From Dimorphilus gyrociliatus (lineage: Eukaryota > Annelida > Polychaeta > Dinophilidae): a stretch of 64,000 bases of DNA. Numbering within the stretch: the stretch's first letter is position 1; each line of letters opens with the position of its first letter. Where the stretch lies: contig CAJFCJ010000014.1 of assembly GCA_904063045.1 (NCBI GenBank), positions 1,485,643 to 1,549,642 on the forward strand, read 5' to 3'. Positions 30,301 to 43,149 of the stretch are shown here, one piece after another. The notes beneath the pieces were generated by a model, which searched no databases, was not told the origin of the DNA, and was given only the letters and a program-made list of their open reading frames with translations. The position numbers and the translations under genes were made by a program.

Positions 30301-31728
30301 ACGATTGAAAATTCTTTAAGCTTATAATGGAATCAAATAAAAAAAGAAAACTCCCTCTTTCTTTTATAATAATGAATGGAGAAACAGTTTTTATTGTAAG
30401 AGTTAATTAAGGGATGGAAAAACGTTTCTCCCTCCCTCTTCTCCCTCTTTATATCCTTCTCCATCGCCTTCCTTAATTAATAAGCGTTTTCCAGCTAATG
30501 CTTAATTTTTTCCTGCCTAATTTATTCTGAAGAAAGTAATATATCGCAAAACTGTATAAAGTTGAACTTTAGTTAAATTTAAGTCTATTTATCGCTCTCC
30601 TACACAATCTCCCAATCAACGCCCAGTCCAACCAATGTCCACTCTAATAATCAAGGCGTCCCTTATTTCTCAATAGACGCTTCTATATGCATAATTCAAC
30701 TAACTCGGTCTTTTTCCAGCTGAAAGAGACGCCGCTAAACTTCCGGTACTGGTATTCGTCCACGGTGAAAATTATATGTATGGTTCTGGCGATAATTACG
30801 ATGGTTCCGTATTGGCGGCGGTTGGAAAATTAGTTGTTGTTACTGTTAATTACCGTCTTGGCGTACTCGGTAAGTTTCCTCTATTCCATTTCTTGTTGAA
30901 AATCAAACAGAAATCAGTATGAGCGTCTCCTTTATTAAGATTTTTTTTCACGAATCATTGAAACTATTTAGGAATAAAGCAGTATTTTCTACTCTAAGGA
31001 TTGCAAAGTTCTCTTAGAATGGAACCGAATAAATATTATCAAAATGATGGCTAGTTAACGTAATTTAATAAGTAAAAAGTATACGGGAATAGGGAGAAAA
31101 TGGGCTAAAGGAGAGGCTATTCGATTCCTGTTTTTTTTTCGCTTTTCGAAAGGGAAATCTACTCGTCTTTTGGGAATTCCCTTTGCTCTTGTAAACGGAC
31201 CGTATAAAAAGAAGTGTTCTTTGTACAGGATTCCTGAGTTCAGCAGATAGTAATGCACCCGGTAATTACGCTTTATTAGATATTCTTGCTGCTCTGCACT
31301 GGGTTCAAGACAACATTGCCGATTTTAAGGGCGATAGATCAAACGTAACAGTGATGGGTCAAGGGTATGGTGCAGCAATGGTTAATTTGCTACTAGTCTC
31401 ACCCGTTACGAATAGTAAGTATCCACTCAACATTCCCAATCAGACAGCATTGACAGAATGGCGTTGGGTCCTGCTTATCTCTTTACGCCTTCGTTATACA
31501 TCTTACGAATCAAATCCTTTAGCTGTCCTTCCCCTCTTATTTTATTAGGAAGAAAGATAATCTGATAGATTTATTAACAGCAAAGAAAAGTCGCATTTTT
31601 TCCCCAAGATATCTTTAAATTCTTTTTTTAAATGAGGAAAAAAACGGCCACCTCACAGATTTTTGTCCCAACCGCACTGATGGCTAAAGAGAAGTTCGGT
31701 GTTTAAATGTCTAAAGCGGTATAAATGC

Positions 31729-31767
<39 letters not shown>

Positions 31768-34700
31768 GATTGTTGAGATAACAAGAATTTCAATGGAAAA
31801 TAAAAGAGATTTCGTTAAGAAATCTACAGTAAAAGAGAGATAAGAATATGAAAAAAAAAGTAAAGAAGGGAGAGAAACATTTAACGTCTAATTTGCATAT
31901 GAATAAATAAAATTTTAATCATATTTAGTCACTTTTCTAATTTAAAAGACTTTTAACGTTATGAAGATTAATGACCTAATAAGGTAATTTTACTATAAAT
32001 GTAGTAGTATGAAAAAAAAGAGAGGAGCCTAATTTCACATTTAGCTTAATTAATTATAGATGTATCTATTTTCTATATAAAAGTGCAATAAATTAGAAAC
32101 GTTTATACGAGTAACAAAGTATAGTAAATACTAAATTTGTAAAACGTTCGTTACATATAATATATATTCAGTCTACAGTTCGTTTCTTAATTTACCTAGT
32201 AGGCAAAATAATGAGTTTTACTTCAATCGAAACTAATTCGAGTCAAACCTTTACCTGTAGCTAAAAAATTTTTAAAAGGAACTTTTATGGTTCCTACCCT
32301 AAACCTATAACTTTATTCAATATACAGTATATATATATATATATTGTATATTTATATATATATATATATCGTAATCAATAAAAGTATAGGGAATAGAATT
32401 TAGAAGAACTAAAAATCATGTAAATAAATATGAAAAGAAGCGATAGGAATCGAGTCGTAAAAATAATTGATTTTTATTATTTAATTTTCCTTTCGGCAAC
32501 ATAAAAGCGAAAGTATTTCAATAAGATTATTATTTAGATTTACTACTAAGATTTTCTCTTTCCCCACTCTTCTTAGTTTAGAACGAGGTGGAAAGGTTTA
32601 AGGAAAGGTAGATATTGTGTAGATTTTGTGATAGGAATAAACATATAGATAGAGTGAATAAGGGTTAGTAAAGCGGCAAGAGAAGAAATATATAGAAACA
32701 TCTCTGGGAGAGAGAGAGAGTGAGCGAGAGGAGAAAAATCCGCTAAAGGATTATTAATTATGACGTAAACCTAAGGCTTCTTTCTTGATTCTTCCCAGCC
32801 TTGGTAAAGCTCCATTCCATAAATTAATTTAGTCGATAAAACAATTGTTATCATCGGGCTTGTTTATTAATTAACTAATACTGTTATATTTGACATTTTA
32901 CATTTAGAAAGTTAAAGAAATTAAGCTAAGTAGTAAAGGTAGGTAAAAAGAAAAGCGTAAGTATATAGATGATGAATGCTACAAAACCTTGAAAACATGA
33001 TATTTGGGAGTTTCTTCTAGGATTCCTGTCGAAGTACTGTATATTATGATATTATATATAAAAAGAGAAGCCGCCAGAAAAAAGGGAAAAAAATCACCTT
33101 TTCTAACAGTATAAAATTGCTTTTGAGTATTTATCTCAGTTTGAGCAAATTTCATCCTTGATTAAATCTAGCTTTGCTATCTTCTTACAATCAGTTACTG
33201 TCAATTGCTGTAATGTCATAATTTTTATTTAGTCATATGAATAAATGGATTAAGGACATTTTACCATATTATCACCTTTAGAAAACAGCATCCTTTCATC
33301 TGTCTCTTCTGTACTTTTCTATATAGACAAAATTCACTACAGGTAACGTGATCAATTTGGGAAATAATCACCAAGTTATTCAACTTATTTTATCAGGGTT
33401 TTGTCACGTGACAATAGTTCCTTATATTAATAGAGCAATTTTGTTAAAATAGAGAGGCCCAGCATGAAAATGAGAGAGTATTAAGGTTAATTGTCCATTT
33501 GTAAGCAACTAGAGTTCAAGCTAAAATAAACGACCCACGATAAGCCTGATACATATATTATATATATGGAGTATTATAACATATATTCACAAATATAAAC
33601 TGAATATATATACGTAATACTGTAGAAATTCACGAAAATTGGTCACTTGTGAATTATAATAGGAAAAATTACCCTTATAGAAATGAACTATAGCAAAAGG
33701 GAGGAAAAGGAGAAAAATAGACTTTTAACATTCGTAAATGTTTCTTTTATCCTATAATTTATTTTAATATCTTTTCAACCAGGCAAAACAGGAAAGAACC
33801 TCTTCCATCGAGTAATCCTGCAAAGTGGATCGGCTTTAAGTTCGTGGGCTATTGCAAAGGACCCTCGCTATTACGCTAAGCACGTAGGCAAAAAATTTAA
33901 CTGCACTATCACCAATATGGCAGCATTAATTTCCTGCCTAAAATCCAAGAATTTCTCCGATCTTATTCAAACTGACATTGACAACTTTAAATATCTATCA
34001 TCACTTGGACCTGTATTGGACCACAGCTCCCTTTTCCCAGGTCGTTTGGAAGCCTTATTTCAAAAAGATACTGCCCTCATTCAACGCATTCCAGTCATGA
34101 TCGGTTTTACTGCCAACGAGGGACAAATACTTTTCAACGACCTGCAATTAAAAGGCGAGTTCTATCATTTCAAAGTTTTGAATATTTAACGTTTTCTCTT
34201 TCCAAGCGCGTCCTTTCTAAACCGCAAATATTCAATTTGTCGAGGATTATCACGCAGTTTTTCAACCCCTTTATTATCATGTAGTGCATTTATTATATAA
34301 ATGGCACTGCTGACAAGCTTTTTAACCATTGGATATGTGTCAAACATCAGAATAATTGAAATATTTATGCTAATCCTTAATTCTATATAAATATTGTAAA
34401 CTTCGAATGCATACATTTGGAGAGGAGACGAAAAATGTCGTTTGTAAATAAAGCGCCATCTTTGAACAAATTTTATTGCCTTAGGTGACCCAGCAATCGT
34501 TACAAGAAGGAAATTACTAGCTTACTTGCCACTGGCTTTAAAGATAGTATACATTTTACTTAAAATTAAAAAGCTCTTTCTTCTTTAAATACAATAATAC
34601 CTCGAGTTCTTTTATGTTAAAATTATTATAATCATTATAACAGTCACTGATGTTTAATTAATAATGCAAATTGTCTAAAGATGGAGGAGGAGGAGGGGGA

Positions 34701-37439
34701 GGAGGAACAGGAGGTAACAAAAAGATAGAAAGCATTTCATCATTTTTTTTTATTCACTCTTAAACCATCTACTCAATTAATTAATAATTAAGTTAGAAAG
34801 GTAGCCTTAAGGACAAGTGGGACAAAAGACTATCTTATTTTATCTCCATTGTAGACTTTTCAATTAAGAGTAACATTTAATCTTTTCTCAGTCAAATAAC
34901 GGTTTTCTTATGGAATATTTAAAATGAATTAATTAATTCTTACATAGACACCTCCAGTGACAAAGTCTGTGAGAGATTTAATAAACAATGTTGATTGAAG
35001 GCAACAAATTTCATTTTCTGGTATGTAAATAGTATACTAAAAATATTATGACCTGATTTGAGGTTTTTAAATCCTCTCCAATCTCTCATCAACTAGGAAT
35101 TTATATTCTGATTTTCATTCGCTTATTATTTTCCTAAAAAACTGAAAAAAATGGAGAAAAAACCACTTTTAACTTGCTTTATTTAATTTATCAATTAAGA
35201 AAATTATTTAATTAAGTGCTTTTTTTGTCTTAAATTTTTACAGAAGGAATTTCAGAGCAGGAAAAGAATAGAATGCTAAGAACATACGTTAGGAATGTCT
35301 ATAGCTATCATCGTCACAAGATTTATGAAATTCTAGCCAATGAATATCAATTATCAGGGAGCGGAGATCCAAAAGCTCTACAAAAACGTCTACAACAACT
35401 AATCGGCGATGGTCAATATATTGCCCCAGCGTTAAGAGTTGTCTCCTATTTAAAGTCGGCTTATATTTACTACTTCTCAAAGGGTCCAAGATCAGCCCAC
35501 GGCTCCGATTTACCCTATATTTTTGGTGCTCCGCTCAATAAGGGAATCAATCCATTTGATACAAAATTTGACAATGATGACGTTTTAGTTAGTGAAGCTA
35601 TGATTAGATATTACAGTAATTTTGCTTGGAGCGGGTGAGATATCACGTGATTTCTTTTAATCAGATAGATTTTTAATGAAACCTTTTCCTTATAGTGACC
35701 CTAATAAACCCGGAAAATTTAAAAACTACGGACAGCATTCTAATAAGACAAAAGTGAACTCTTTCCACAATGCCTACTGGCACTCGCATTCAAAAAAACA
35801 TCCAAGTTATCTTCAGATAGGTAAATTTTTAGATTACTACCATTAAATACAGCAAAGTTCACGACAAACAGACGTATACTCTTAATCAACGAGCTATGCA
35901 ACAAAGAACAAGAGATCTTACTTCCTATTATTGAATATATAATATAATAATAGTTCTATCGCTGAAAGAGTAGGAATATAGGAAGTAGGTGTCCTCCTCC
36001 ATCGGAAATATTAAGCTTTTTTCGCCTGACTAATAGTCGTATCGCGTTAGTTTACAAATAACCGAGAGCGTCTAATTTATGCTTAATAAAAAGGAAAACT
36101 CCCCGGAGCTGTTTCAATATTTTTTCCGAACCTTTGCTTATTTAAAGATGAGGAATAAATTGTAAAATAGTAAAATTCATATCAATGAAAGATCTAGTCT
36201 AGCATAAACTTGTTGAACGTTGGATCATTGGATTTGAGTTAGTTAAGATTAATCAGGAATTTATGTAAATATAATGAATCGTTTAACGTGTTATTTTGAG
36301 GCGTTTAATCGAGAAATTGATGATAATGCTGTAGGCTGACGTTGACGCTTGTTTGTCTATTAAAGATAGCAGGAGACTATTAGGATTAAGTATTTGAAAC
36401 TACCCCATTTGAATACAGTTATGACGGCCATAAAAGGCAACGCGTATAGGCTGGATGTATATCGCTGAGATAACACAAATTATTCTTTGTTGGGGAGGAT
36501 TTATTTCAAGGGAAAAAGAGAATTTGTGGGGGTGGTAGGGTGAAGAAAGACTATCTCTAAGCAGAGGATTAATAGTACTATTTACAAATGGAGGATTTTA
36601 GATTTATCTTTATTAATAACCCTCGTTCGAAGATTTTTCTTCCTTTTTATCGAATGGAACAATAGTTATTACAGTTGAGCTTTAACGATTTTCCATTTAC
36701 AGATTCGAATCTTGTACTTCATCGAACTTTCTTCAAAAAGACAAGGATTTCGACCTGGAATGTAGCGATCGAAAAATATCGATCCAACAGCGGTTCACCA
36801 TCTGCTAAGCATAGACTAGACAATTCCAGTGATATGTCAACTTTTGAAAAATCGGGTACTAGACCTTTAAAACTTAAGCCTATACTACCTCCACCACCTT
36901 TTCCGCCGTTTCTTTCACAGCGACAAACTACTGTGTCGACAAGATACTCAACTACTACTAGCACAAAACTTACAAGTAGTGTAGCTACGTCAACTGTTAG
37001 GAAATTTACGACTAGTACAGTACCGACATCTACTGTTATTTCGAATTTGATAAATGACAAAGGGGAAGTTAGCTTCTCAACTATGTCGCTGTCAATAACG
37101 ATAGCCGTTGGATGCTCGTTATTATTTATTAACGTTATAGTCTTTGCCTCATTTTTATATCAAAGGGAAAAACTTTGGAAGGAGCTGAAAAGGAGACAAA
37201 GAGAATTAGAAGAGAGAGAGCGAGTTGCGAATTCGGGTCTTGAAGAGAGTGATAGACTGACAATAGCTCCATCTCCCAAAGCTCCCGTTAAAGTAACAAA
37301 ATATTACGAGATAAATCATCATTCAGTTCAAAGATCTGCTCCACCTAGTGCTTATCAGACACTTAGTCGAACAACGGCTATACCATTTCAGGAAAATTGT
37401 ACAGATGGATTTGTTACAAGACCTGTAACTCAGGTTTAA
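24281..37439 (+). CDS. NLGN: Neuroligin-like synaptic adhesion protein
   Basis: Seven exons join in phase to 815 residues: 24281-24767, 30720-30869, 31229-31414, 33783-34154, 35244-35634, 35696-35820, 36703-37439. A signal peptide (MFIQLVLLVVELSMVDCARA) begins at internal Met 24341, which may be the true start. The cholinesterase-like domain has the second half of NYRLGVLGF across an exon junction, and the nucleophile elbow reads GQGYGA: Gly replaces the catalytic Ser, so it is not an esterase, as in neuroligins. A Ser/Thr-rich stalk (about 645-683), one membrane helix (about 697-722, LSITIAVGCSLLFINVIVF) and a cytoplasmic tail follow. The tail ends VTQV, a class I PDZ ligand. It should bind neurexin across synapses. 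Intron 1 is about 6 kb; intron 4 appears to use a GC donor. Confidence 0.93.
24768..30719 (+). other. Neuroligin intron 1, about 6 kb
   Basis: By far the longest intron here among many of 55-70 bases. No coding exon found. It holds (GA)n at 27359-27382, TA microsatellites near 26341-26370 and 29039-29065, and TACTGTATA boxes at 26338-26346, 26361-26369 and 30197-30205. The low-complexity open frames on the minus strand (25643-25876, 27242-27496) are Ser-rich readings of purine tracts. Confidence 0.6.
31415..33782 (+). other. Neuroligin intron 3
   Basis: 2.4 kb of AT-rich DNA with a (GA)n tract at 31732-31766, a TA-rich palindromic stretch at 32321-32370 and a TACTGTATA box at 33035-33043. 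No exon recognised. Confidence 0.6.
31732..31766. repeat. (GA)n microsatellite
   Basis: About 17 GA units in neuroligin intron 3. Confidence 0.9.
34155..35243 (+). other. Neuroligin intron 4 (GC donor), with CTCF-like motif and GGA repeat
   Basis: The donor is GCGAGT after AAAG and the acceptor is TTTTACAG. It contains CGCCATCT at 34454-34461 (AGATGGCG on the minus strand) and a purine tract of GGA units at 34684-34716. Confidence 0.6.
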
Positions 37440-39512
37440 AGTTTTTTCTCTGCAATGTTAATTGTGGGTGCTTAGTTATTTAAAAAAAATAAACAATAGT
37501 AAAAGAAGAAGCAGAAGAAGAAGAATAAGGAGGATGAGGAGAAAAAGATAAAGAGGCGTTCCTCTTGTTTGTTTTTTATACGACTAAATAAAACTGAATG
37601 AAAACTGTTCAGAATGACAAAGCTATTTTTACTTTTTAAAGGAAATATGAAAAATATTTGCTATGGAATTATATTTAAAAAATTCCTATTCTCTTTTATA
37701 TTATTTAATTTTGTATTAGTATGATTATACTATATATTCTTCATATAATGCTGAAAAAAACACACTTACATACAGACTTTCCAACATATCACACTCATAC
37801 CTACAGCAATTTAGTTAATTAAGAAAGATAATAACAAACTAGGCAAACATAACAAACAAATAAAACCTAATAAATAAACAAAACAACCAAAGAAAAGTGT
37901 ATTCTTTTTTAATTTGATATTAAGTTTGTTTCTCGTTAATTCAACATTTTTGTATTCCATATCTGTATGTATTTTTAGATAAGAAAAAACTGTCTATCTA
38001 TCCATACATCTATATATTAATATATATATATATATATAGGTATATAGATATGTTAAAAATATTGATTTGTTCTTGTTCAAAAGCTGGAGAGAGAGCGAGA
38101 GAGAGAGAGAAAGGGAAGAAATTATAAACAAATAAACAAACAAATATACAAATAGATAAAGAGAAGAACAAATAAAAAACAGAAACAAATGACTGACAAA
38201 GTTAATAAATATTTTAACTAAAAGAGAAAAACAAATGAAGGAGCGAAAACAGGATACTTTATTTTAAATATTACATTTGTTAGCAGTTTCTATAAATAGC
38301 TAAGCTTCAATACGAATGTTATAAATAGTATAGTATAAAGAATATATTTTATTTACATTTAATAAGATAGTACTTGGGAAAAAAATTCTTATTCTTTTAA
38401 AATTGTCCTTCTTTTCTATATAGTTTCCATAATTGAATCATTCGAATTGTGGAGAAATTCAGATGATAGAAATCAAACAGTTGATCATTTCGACGAGGCA
38501 ATTCACGTCAAATTTTGACGTTAGAAGACTTGCTACATAATTATCTTTTCTCTTCCTCTTCTGATATCTTTGAAAGGGTACTTGACGATTTATTCATGAA
38601 TCTATATTATTATGATTATTCCTTTTATCAATTAGGAAATATTCAGTTTGCTTTGTTGGGAATGTACAAAGGCTACTACTGTAAAAAAGAAGAAGCTAAT
38701 GTTCTCTAACTTTCTACAATATTCTTTTAGATTTAAAGTCGAAAAGGGAATTATTCATTAAACGCAAATTTCAATAGTCTTCTTTATTTAACTATTTTAT
38801 CCTTGCGTAGAGCCGAAATGGTGGTATTTCCTTTTACATCGTCCCTACTCTATATTGGCTCTTTATGTTCTTAAATATTAATAGGAACTAATAGCCTTGA
38901 CTTTTTTAAAGTTAACCAAAAACAAAGAGGAGTTGATTAAACCTTTTTCTCCTCCGGAGAGTAGTGGGAAAAATAATTTTGCTTCGGGCTTGCTAAGAAA
39001 TAAATATATGCAGCACTTCCTAATCTTCTGTTAGTTTTGAAAGTGAGAGCGAAGAAGAGAGGGGCAGAGGGAGCGACCGAGGTGGAACAAAAAATATTGG
39101 AAATAGGGGAAAGAGCAGGGGAGGTTATGGAAAGAAACAAACTGTTAACGTTCGACGGATAATAGATGGCGTCACTTGCCTATAAATCTTAAAAAAAAAA
39201 CAATACAGACAAGTTTATTACGTACACGCACACCGATACACTTTATTTAACAATAAAGTTTTATTTTACGCAGGCAATGCTTGTATATAAATTCTTTTTC
39301 GAATTCAGAATGCCTGAACACAACATCAATCGAAAAAGTAATCGAGGTTGCTAACCTTGACCTTTTTTCTTAAGGTTTGCACATAAACCCGGCCAAACAA
39401 AAAAAAAATATTTCGTTAAAAAGGCTAGGGAAGGACGAAAGAACGAATAATTTTTATAGTTTTCAAGTTCGTTATTAATCTGCAAGCTAATTTTTTTTGT
39501 ATTTATTCAGAT
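37440..39512. other. Intergenic, between convergent neuroligin and PCSK2
   Basis: No gene seen. It holds TA and GA microsatellites (38017-38040, 38084-38113) and AGATGGCG at 39164-39171. Both flanking genes end here, so 3' UTRs are expected at each side. Confidence 0.5.
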
Positions 39513-39979
39513 TTAGAACTGGAATTCGGCTGCTCGCTCGTGTTGGCGTTTAACAAGAGCCAGTTTCGATTTAGTATTATGAATCAATGGAGAAGTTTGG
39601 CTCGTGTATGGAGATTTCTGGGTACCGTGGAGCATAAGAGTCCATTCGAATAGGTTTCCAGATTGGAATTCCTCCGACTGTTAGAGACACAAACACAAAA
39701 GAAATAATTAATAAATATAAGTTATATTCATCTCATATTATTGCCTTTCACCGTATTACTGTTATATAATACAATAATCTTTAGAAAAAAGACCACCACC
39801 ACCTCCCTAATCCGATTAAAAAGCAGAAAAGTAGATTAAAATGAAGTATTATTATTAACCTCTCTCTTATTGAGGATTGGTTTAGGTGTTTGCTTGTGAC
39901 ATATTTACGAAGATTCCAGTATCCTTATAGCTTTTACATTTGAAAAATATTGCATATGTAAGAATATACATATAGATAT

Positions 39980-40037
<58 letters not shown>

Positions 40038-42812
40038 CTTTATTACTACTGTATATAAATTAGATATACATAAGTAATGACTATACCTAAATTAATCTAT
40101 ATGCTTTCAAAATATGAGGATTACCTCTGAGCTGAATGTGACAAACAATATCCATTTTCCTCTAGGATTCTCGGCCCAGGAATGAGTAGTCATAAATGGC
40201 CATTTATTAAATCCATCCTTATTATCATCGTCATTTGGTCTCCTACTTAAAATCAACGAGGTTGTATTCATGGGAGATGTCAGATAAATGGTTACATCGC
40301 CTCTTCTTGTTGAATTCAAAGTGATAAAGCTTTGAACATGTTCCAAGTAGTTTACCTGATTCTTTTTACCCCTGCAACCATCCGTGTCTATTTGTAGTTT
40401 CAATGCGTTCTTGGAATCAAACTTGTATACACCTTTAACGGTACCAGCTGTACAATGAAATCTTTCGGGGACAGTTTTCCAATCTTTAGCCAAATCAACC
40501 ATATCTCCAGCATCTAAAACTCCATAGCCAAAAAGATGATTAAATTCAAGACCAGCACCGTTCATTGTCCATTGATGGTGTGCGGTGGGATCTTCTAAGT
40601 GGTTTCTCTTTGATGTAAGGACAGTAAGGTGTTGAACATCTCTCCAAGTCAATTTCCTGTTAGCTTCCAAGGCTAAAGCAAAAACTCCTGCAGCTTCTGG
40701 TGCGGCAGCAGATGTACCTGAATGCTTGGTGGTACATTTTCCATACAAATCAGTGGTAGCTACTCCAGCGTCCTTGTAGCCTATTAAATTATGTATAGGG
40801 TCAGTAAATTTGCTTTTTGTACTCAACATGTGTAAATATAATAGAATTTACCTGGTTTACCGTTGGAAAAGGTAGATGCCAATGTAGAGCTACAGCTTTC
40901 GTCGTAACTAGCGGTTCTACCATCGTTTGTTGCACTGTTTATTGAAATGGTCCACATTGAAGCGGCATAACCATCACAGTTACAATCATCGGAAGGTCCA
41001 CCATCACCACTAGCCCAAACGTAAATTGAACCTAATCCATTTCTACCCTCATTTACTCCCTTTACTATGGCACGCATTGTGGCGTTTCTAGGTCCTAATT
41101 ATACAAATACAAAAAATTTGTTACCTAAAATATTGGATTAGTAAAAAACTAATGAATTTACCATCAACCGTTTTTCCATCATCAGTTGGACCCCAACTTG
41201 CGCTGTAAATATCAATCAAGTCTGGTCTGTGGCTCATTGAGCTAGCTTCGATTAAATCTGTCATGTAAGGTTGATCAAGCATCCTCAGACCAGCAATTTT
41301 ACTATTATAAGCTACACCAACACCACAAATACCATTATTTCTCTTTGCAGCAATTTCTCCGGCACACCTCGTTCCGTGAGAATTGAACCAGTCGTCTGTG
41401 TAACGCGGATATGGGAAGTTATCGTTAGAACTGAAGTCGAAGGAAGCTTCTGCATTGAAATTATCGAAGAGATCAGGATGCATATAATCAACACCATCAT
41501 CCATTATAGCAGTGGTAATGTTTTTGCCGGTATAGCCTTTAGCCCATGCAGCTTCAGCATTTAAATCCAAACCAGGAACTCCTCCTGCTTGTCCAGTGTT
41601 TTTCTAGAAATAAAATATTTTCTTCTATTTATACTTAATCGGTTTAATAAACAATACATACTATATACCATTCCTTATCAAATAAGGGATCTTCTTCATT
41701 AGAGCCTTTTTTCGGTGGAAAGGCATTGATGCTCTCTATTGGCTTTTCTTCGTCCAACAAAGATTTAAGAGGTTTAAAACCTCTTTTAGATCTTTTGTAA
41801 CCAGCTTGTTGAACAGCCGTAGCGATTAAAGGATCGAGTTTTAGGTTCTTAGTATGGCGGATACTTCTCTTCTTCCTATTGGATTTTACTTGCGGGTGCA
41901 TGAAGTGATATTCCCTCTTAGAACCCAACATTGGCATGATCATAAGAAACCCGTTACGGTTAGCAACATCATGGGCTGTTTGATGATCAACGTCTCTCTT
42001 GAAAATTACCTATAAACATTGGAAAAGTGAATAAAAACAATCTCCTATAGAAGTAATTTACATCTTATATTATTCTATATTTAGATATCAGTTATAAATT
42101 AACTAAATTGAACATCTTAACTATGTGTAAATATTATCTAAATATAGCAATAAAAAAACGCTGAGTATTCACTTTGTCATTTTTAAACACTAGGATTGAT
42201 AAACTTAATATTTAATATTACAATATTAGTAACTTTAAAAGAGTGACAATCGTAATCCTTACAATTCTCATAGGTCGAAGACCTTTACGTTGAATTTACA
42301 TAATCACCAGTAATCAAAAAATTTTTTAAATCATCTTTGATACCATGTATAATCTTACTAGTAATTCTAACATATGTTTATGGCTTAAGCGAAAAGGGTA
42401 TCTCTAAAAACGTATAGAAGAGATATTTAACGTTTAATTTACATATATCATCACTTTCTTAATAGATACTAATAATAAGGACTTTCTTTTTATAATTATA
42501 TACGTCCTATCCTTTACAAACATTGTTTGTAGGGGTATTAAATAGCTTGGACAGAAAAAACTTTTTTAACCTCAAAGGCGTTATTTTTATGGGAAATTAT
42601 AGAATATTATACATAATTTTAGTTACTAAATGACATATTTTCACATTTCCATTGCAGAAATATCTTGAATTCATGTTAGAAAAGATAAAATTTAACCGTT
42701 TACCGATACTTACATGCCAGCTGTTTGTCATAACCTCTTCTTCGGCTGCCAAGAAGCTGGTTGAAAAAATAACAAGGTTTAGCAGCCCTATGGCCGCAAA
42801 AAAGCGGGCCAT
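39513..42812 (-). CDS. PCSK2: Prohormone convertase 2 (PC2, subtilisin/kexin family)
   Basis: Six exons (42812-42714, 42009-41662, 41603-41162, 41094-40852, 40780-40125, 39677-39513) join in phase to 650 residues. A signal peptide (MARFFAAIGLLNLVIFSTSF) precedes a propeptide with a secondary site (NRKKRS) and a primary autocleavage site (RSKRGF). The catalytic triad is Asp in IMDDGVDY, His in NSHGTRCAGE and Ser in SGTSAAAPE. The oxyanion-hole residue is Asp in WASGDGG rather than Asn, the hallmark of PC2. A P domain follows (HVQSFITLNSTRRGDV, EWTLMLHGTQ). PC2 cleaves neuropeptide and peptide-hormone precursors at dibasic sites in dense-core granules and needs the chaperone 7B2. CRE-like elements lie upstream. 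Confidence 0.96.
39984..40034. repeat. (TA)n microsatellite
   Basis: About 25 TA units just downstream of the penultimate PCSK2 exon, inside its last intron. Confidence 0.9.
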
Positions 42813-42864
42813 AATCGAAATTTGATTAGAAAACAGAGCTGCTAATCAGTATAATTTCAGTTTG

Positions 42865-42935
42865 TACGTCAAAAGAAGTAAAACAACCACAGGAAGTTGA
42901 ATGATTAACATAACATTATCTATGCTAGTGACGTA
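42865..42935 (-). promoter_or_regulatory. CRE-like elements upstream of PCSK2
   Basis: TACGTCA at 42865-42871 and TGACGTA at 42929-42935 are near matches to the CREB site TGACGTCA and lie 53 and 117 bases before the start codon. Control of prohormone convertases by cAMP is known in vertebrates; its use here is inferred. Confidence 0.35.
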
Positions 42936-43097
42936 CTTTATTTCTGCTCACAGGTTCAAAAAACTCTCCATAGCTTTTCGTATTACCCTACTTTTTTTTT
43001 TTAAAGAAAATAAAACAATAATTTTTCAAGATTTTTGTAATTAAACTAGTATCTCTATGACAAATTTTTTTTATAAAAGTAAAGATGTAAAGGTCTA

Positions 43098-43149
43098 TAT
43101 ATACTTCTATATATATATATATATATAGATATATATATAGAAGTATATA
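43098..43149. repeat. 19-bp inverted repeat, TA-rich
   Basis: Arms 43098-43116 and 43131-43149 are exact reverse complements centred on ACTTCTATAT / ATATAGAAGT, with a 14-base TA-rich spacer. Confidence 0.8.

Noticed and set aside
36719-37060. 113-codon antisense frame in the last neuroligin exon
   Set aside because: Mirror of the Ser/Thr-rich stalk; no similarity.
39981-40040. TA tract as a possible transposon end
   Set aside because: Plain microsatellite with no terminal repeats or coding remnant beside it.
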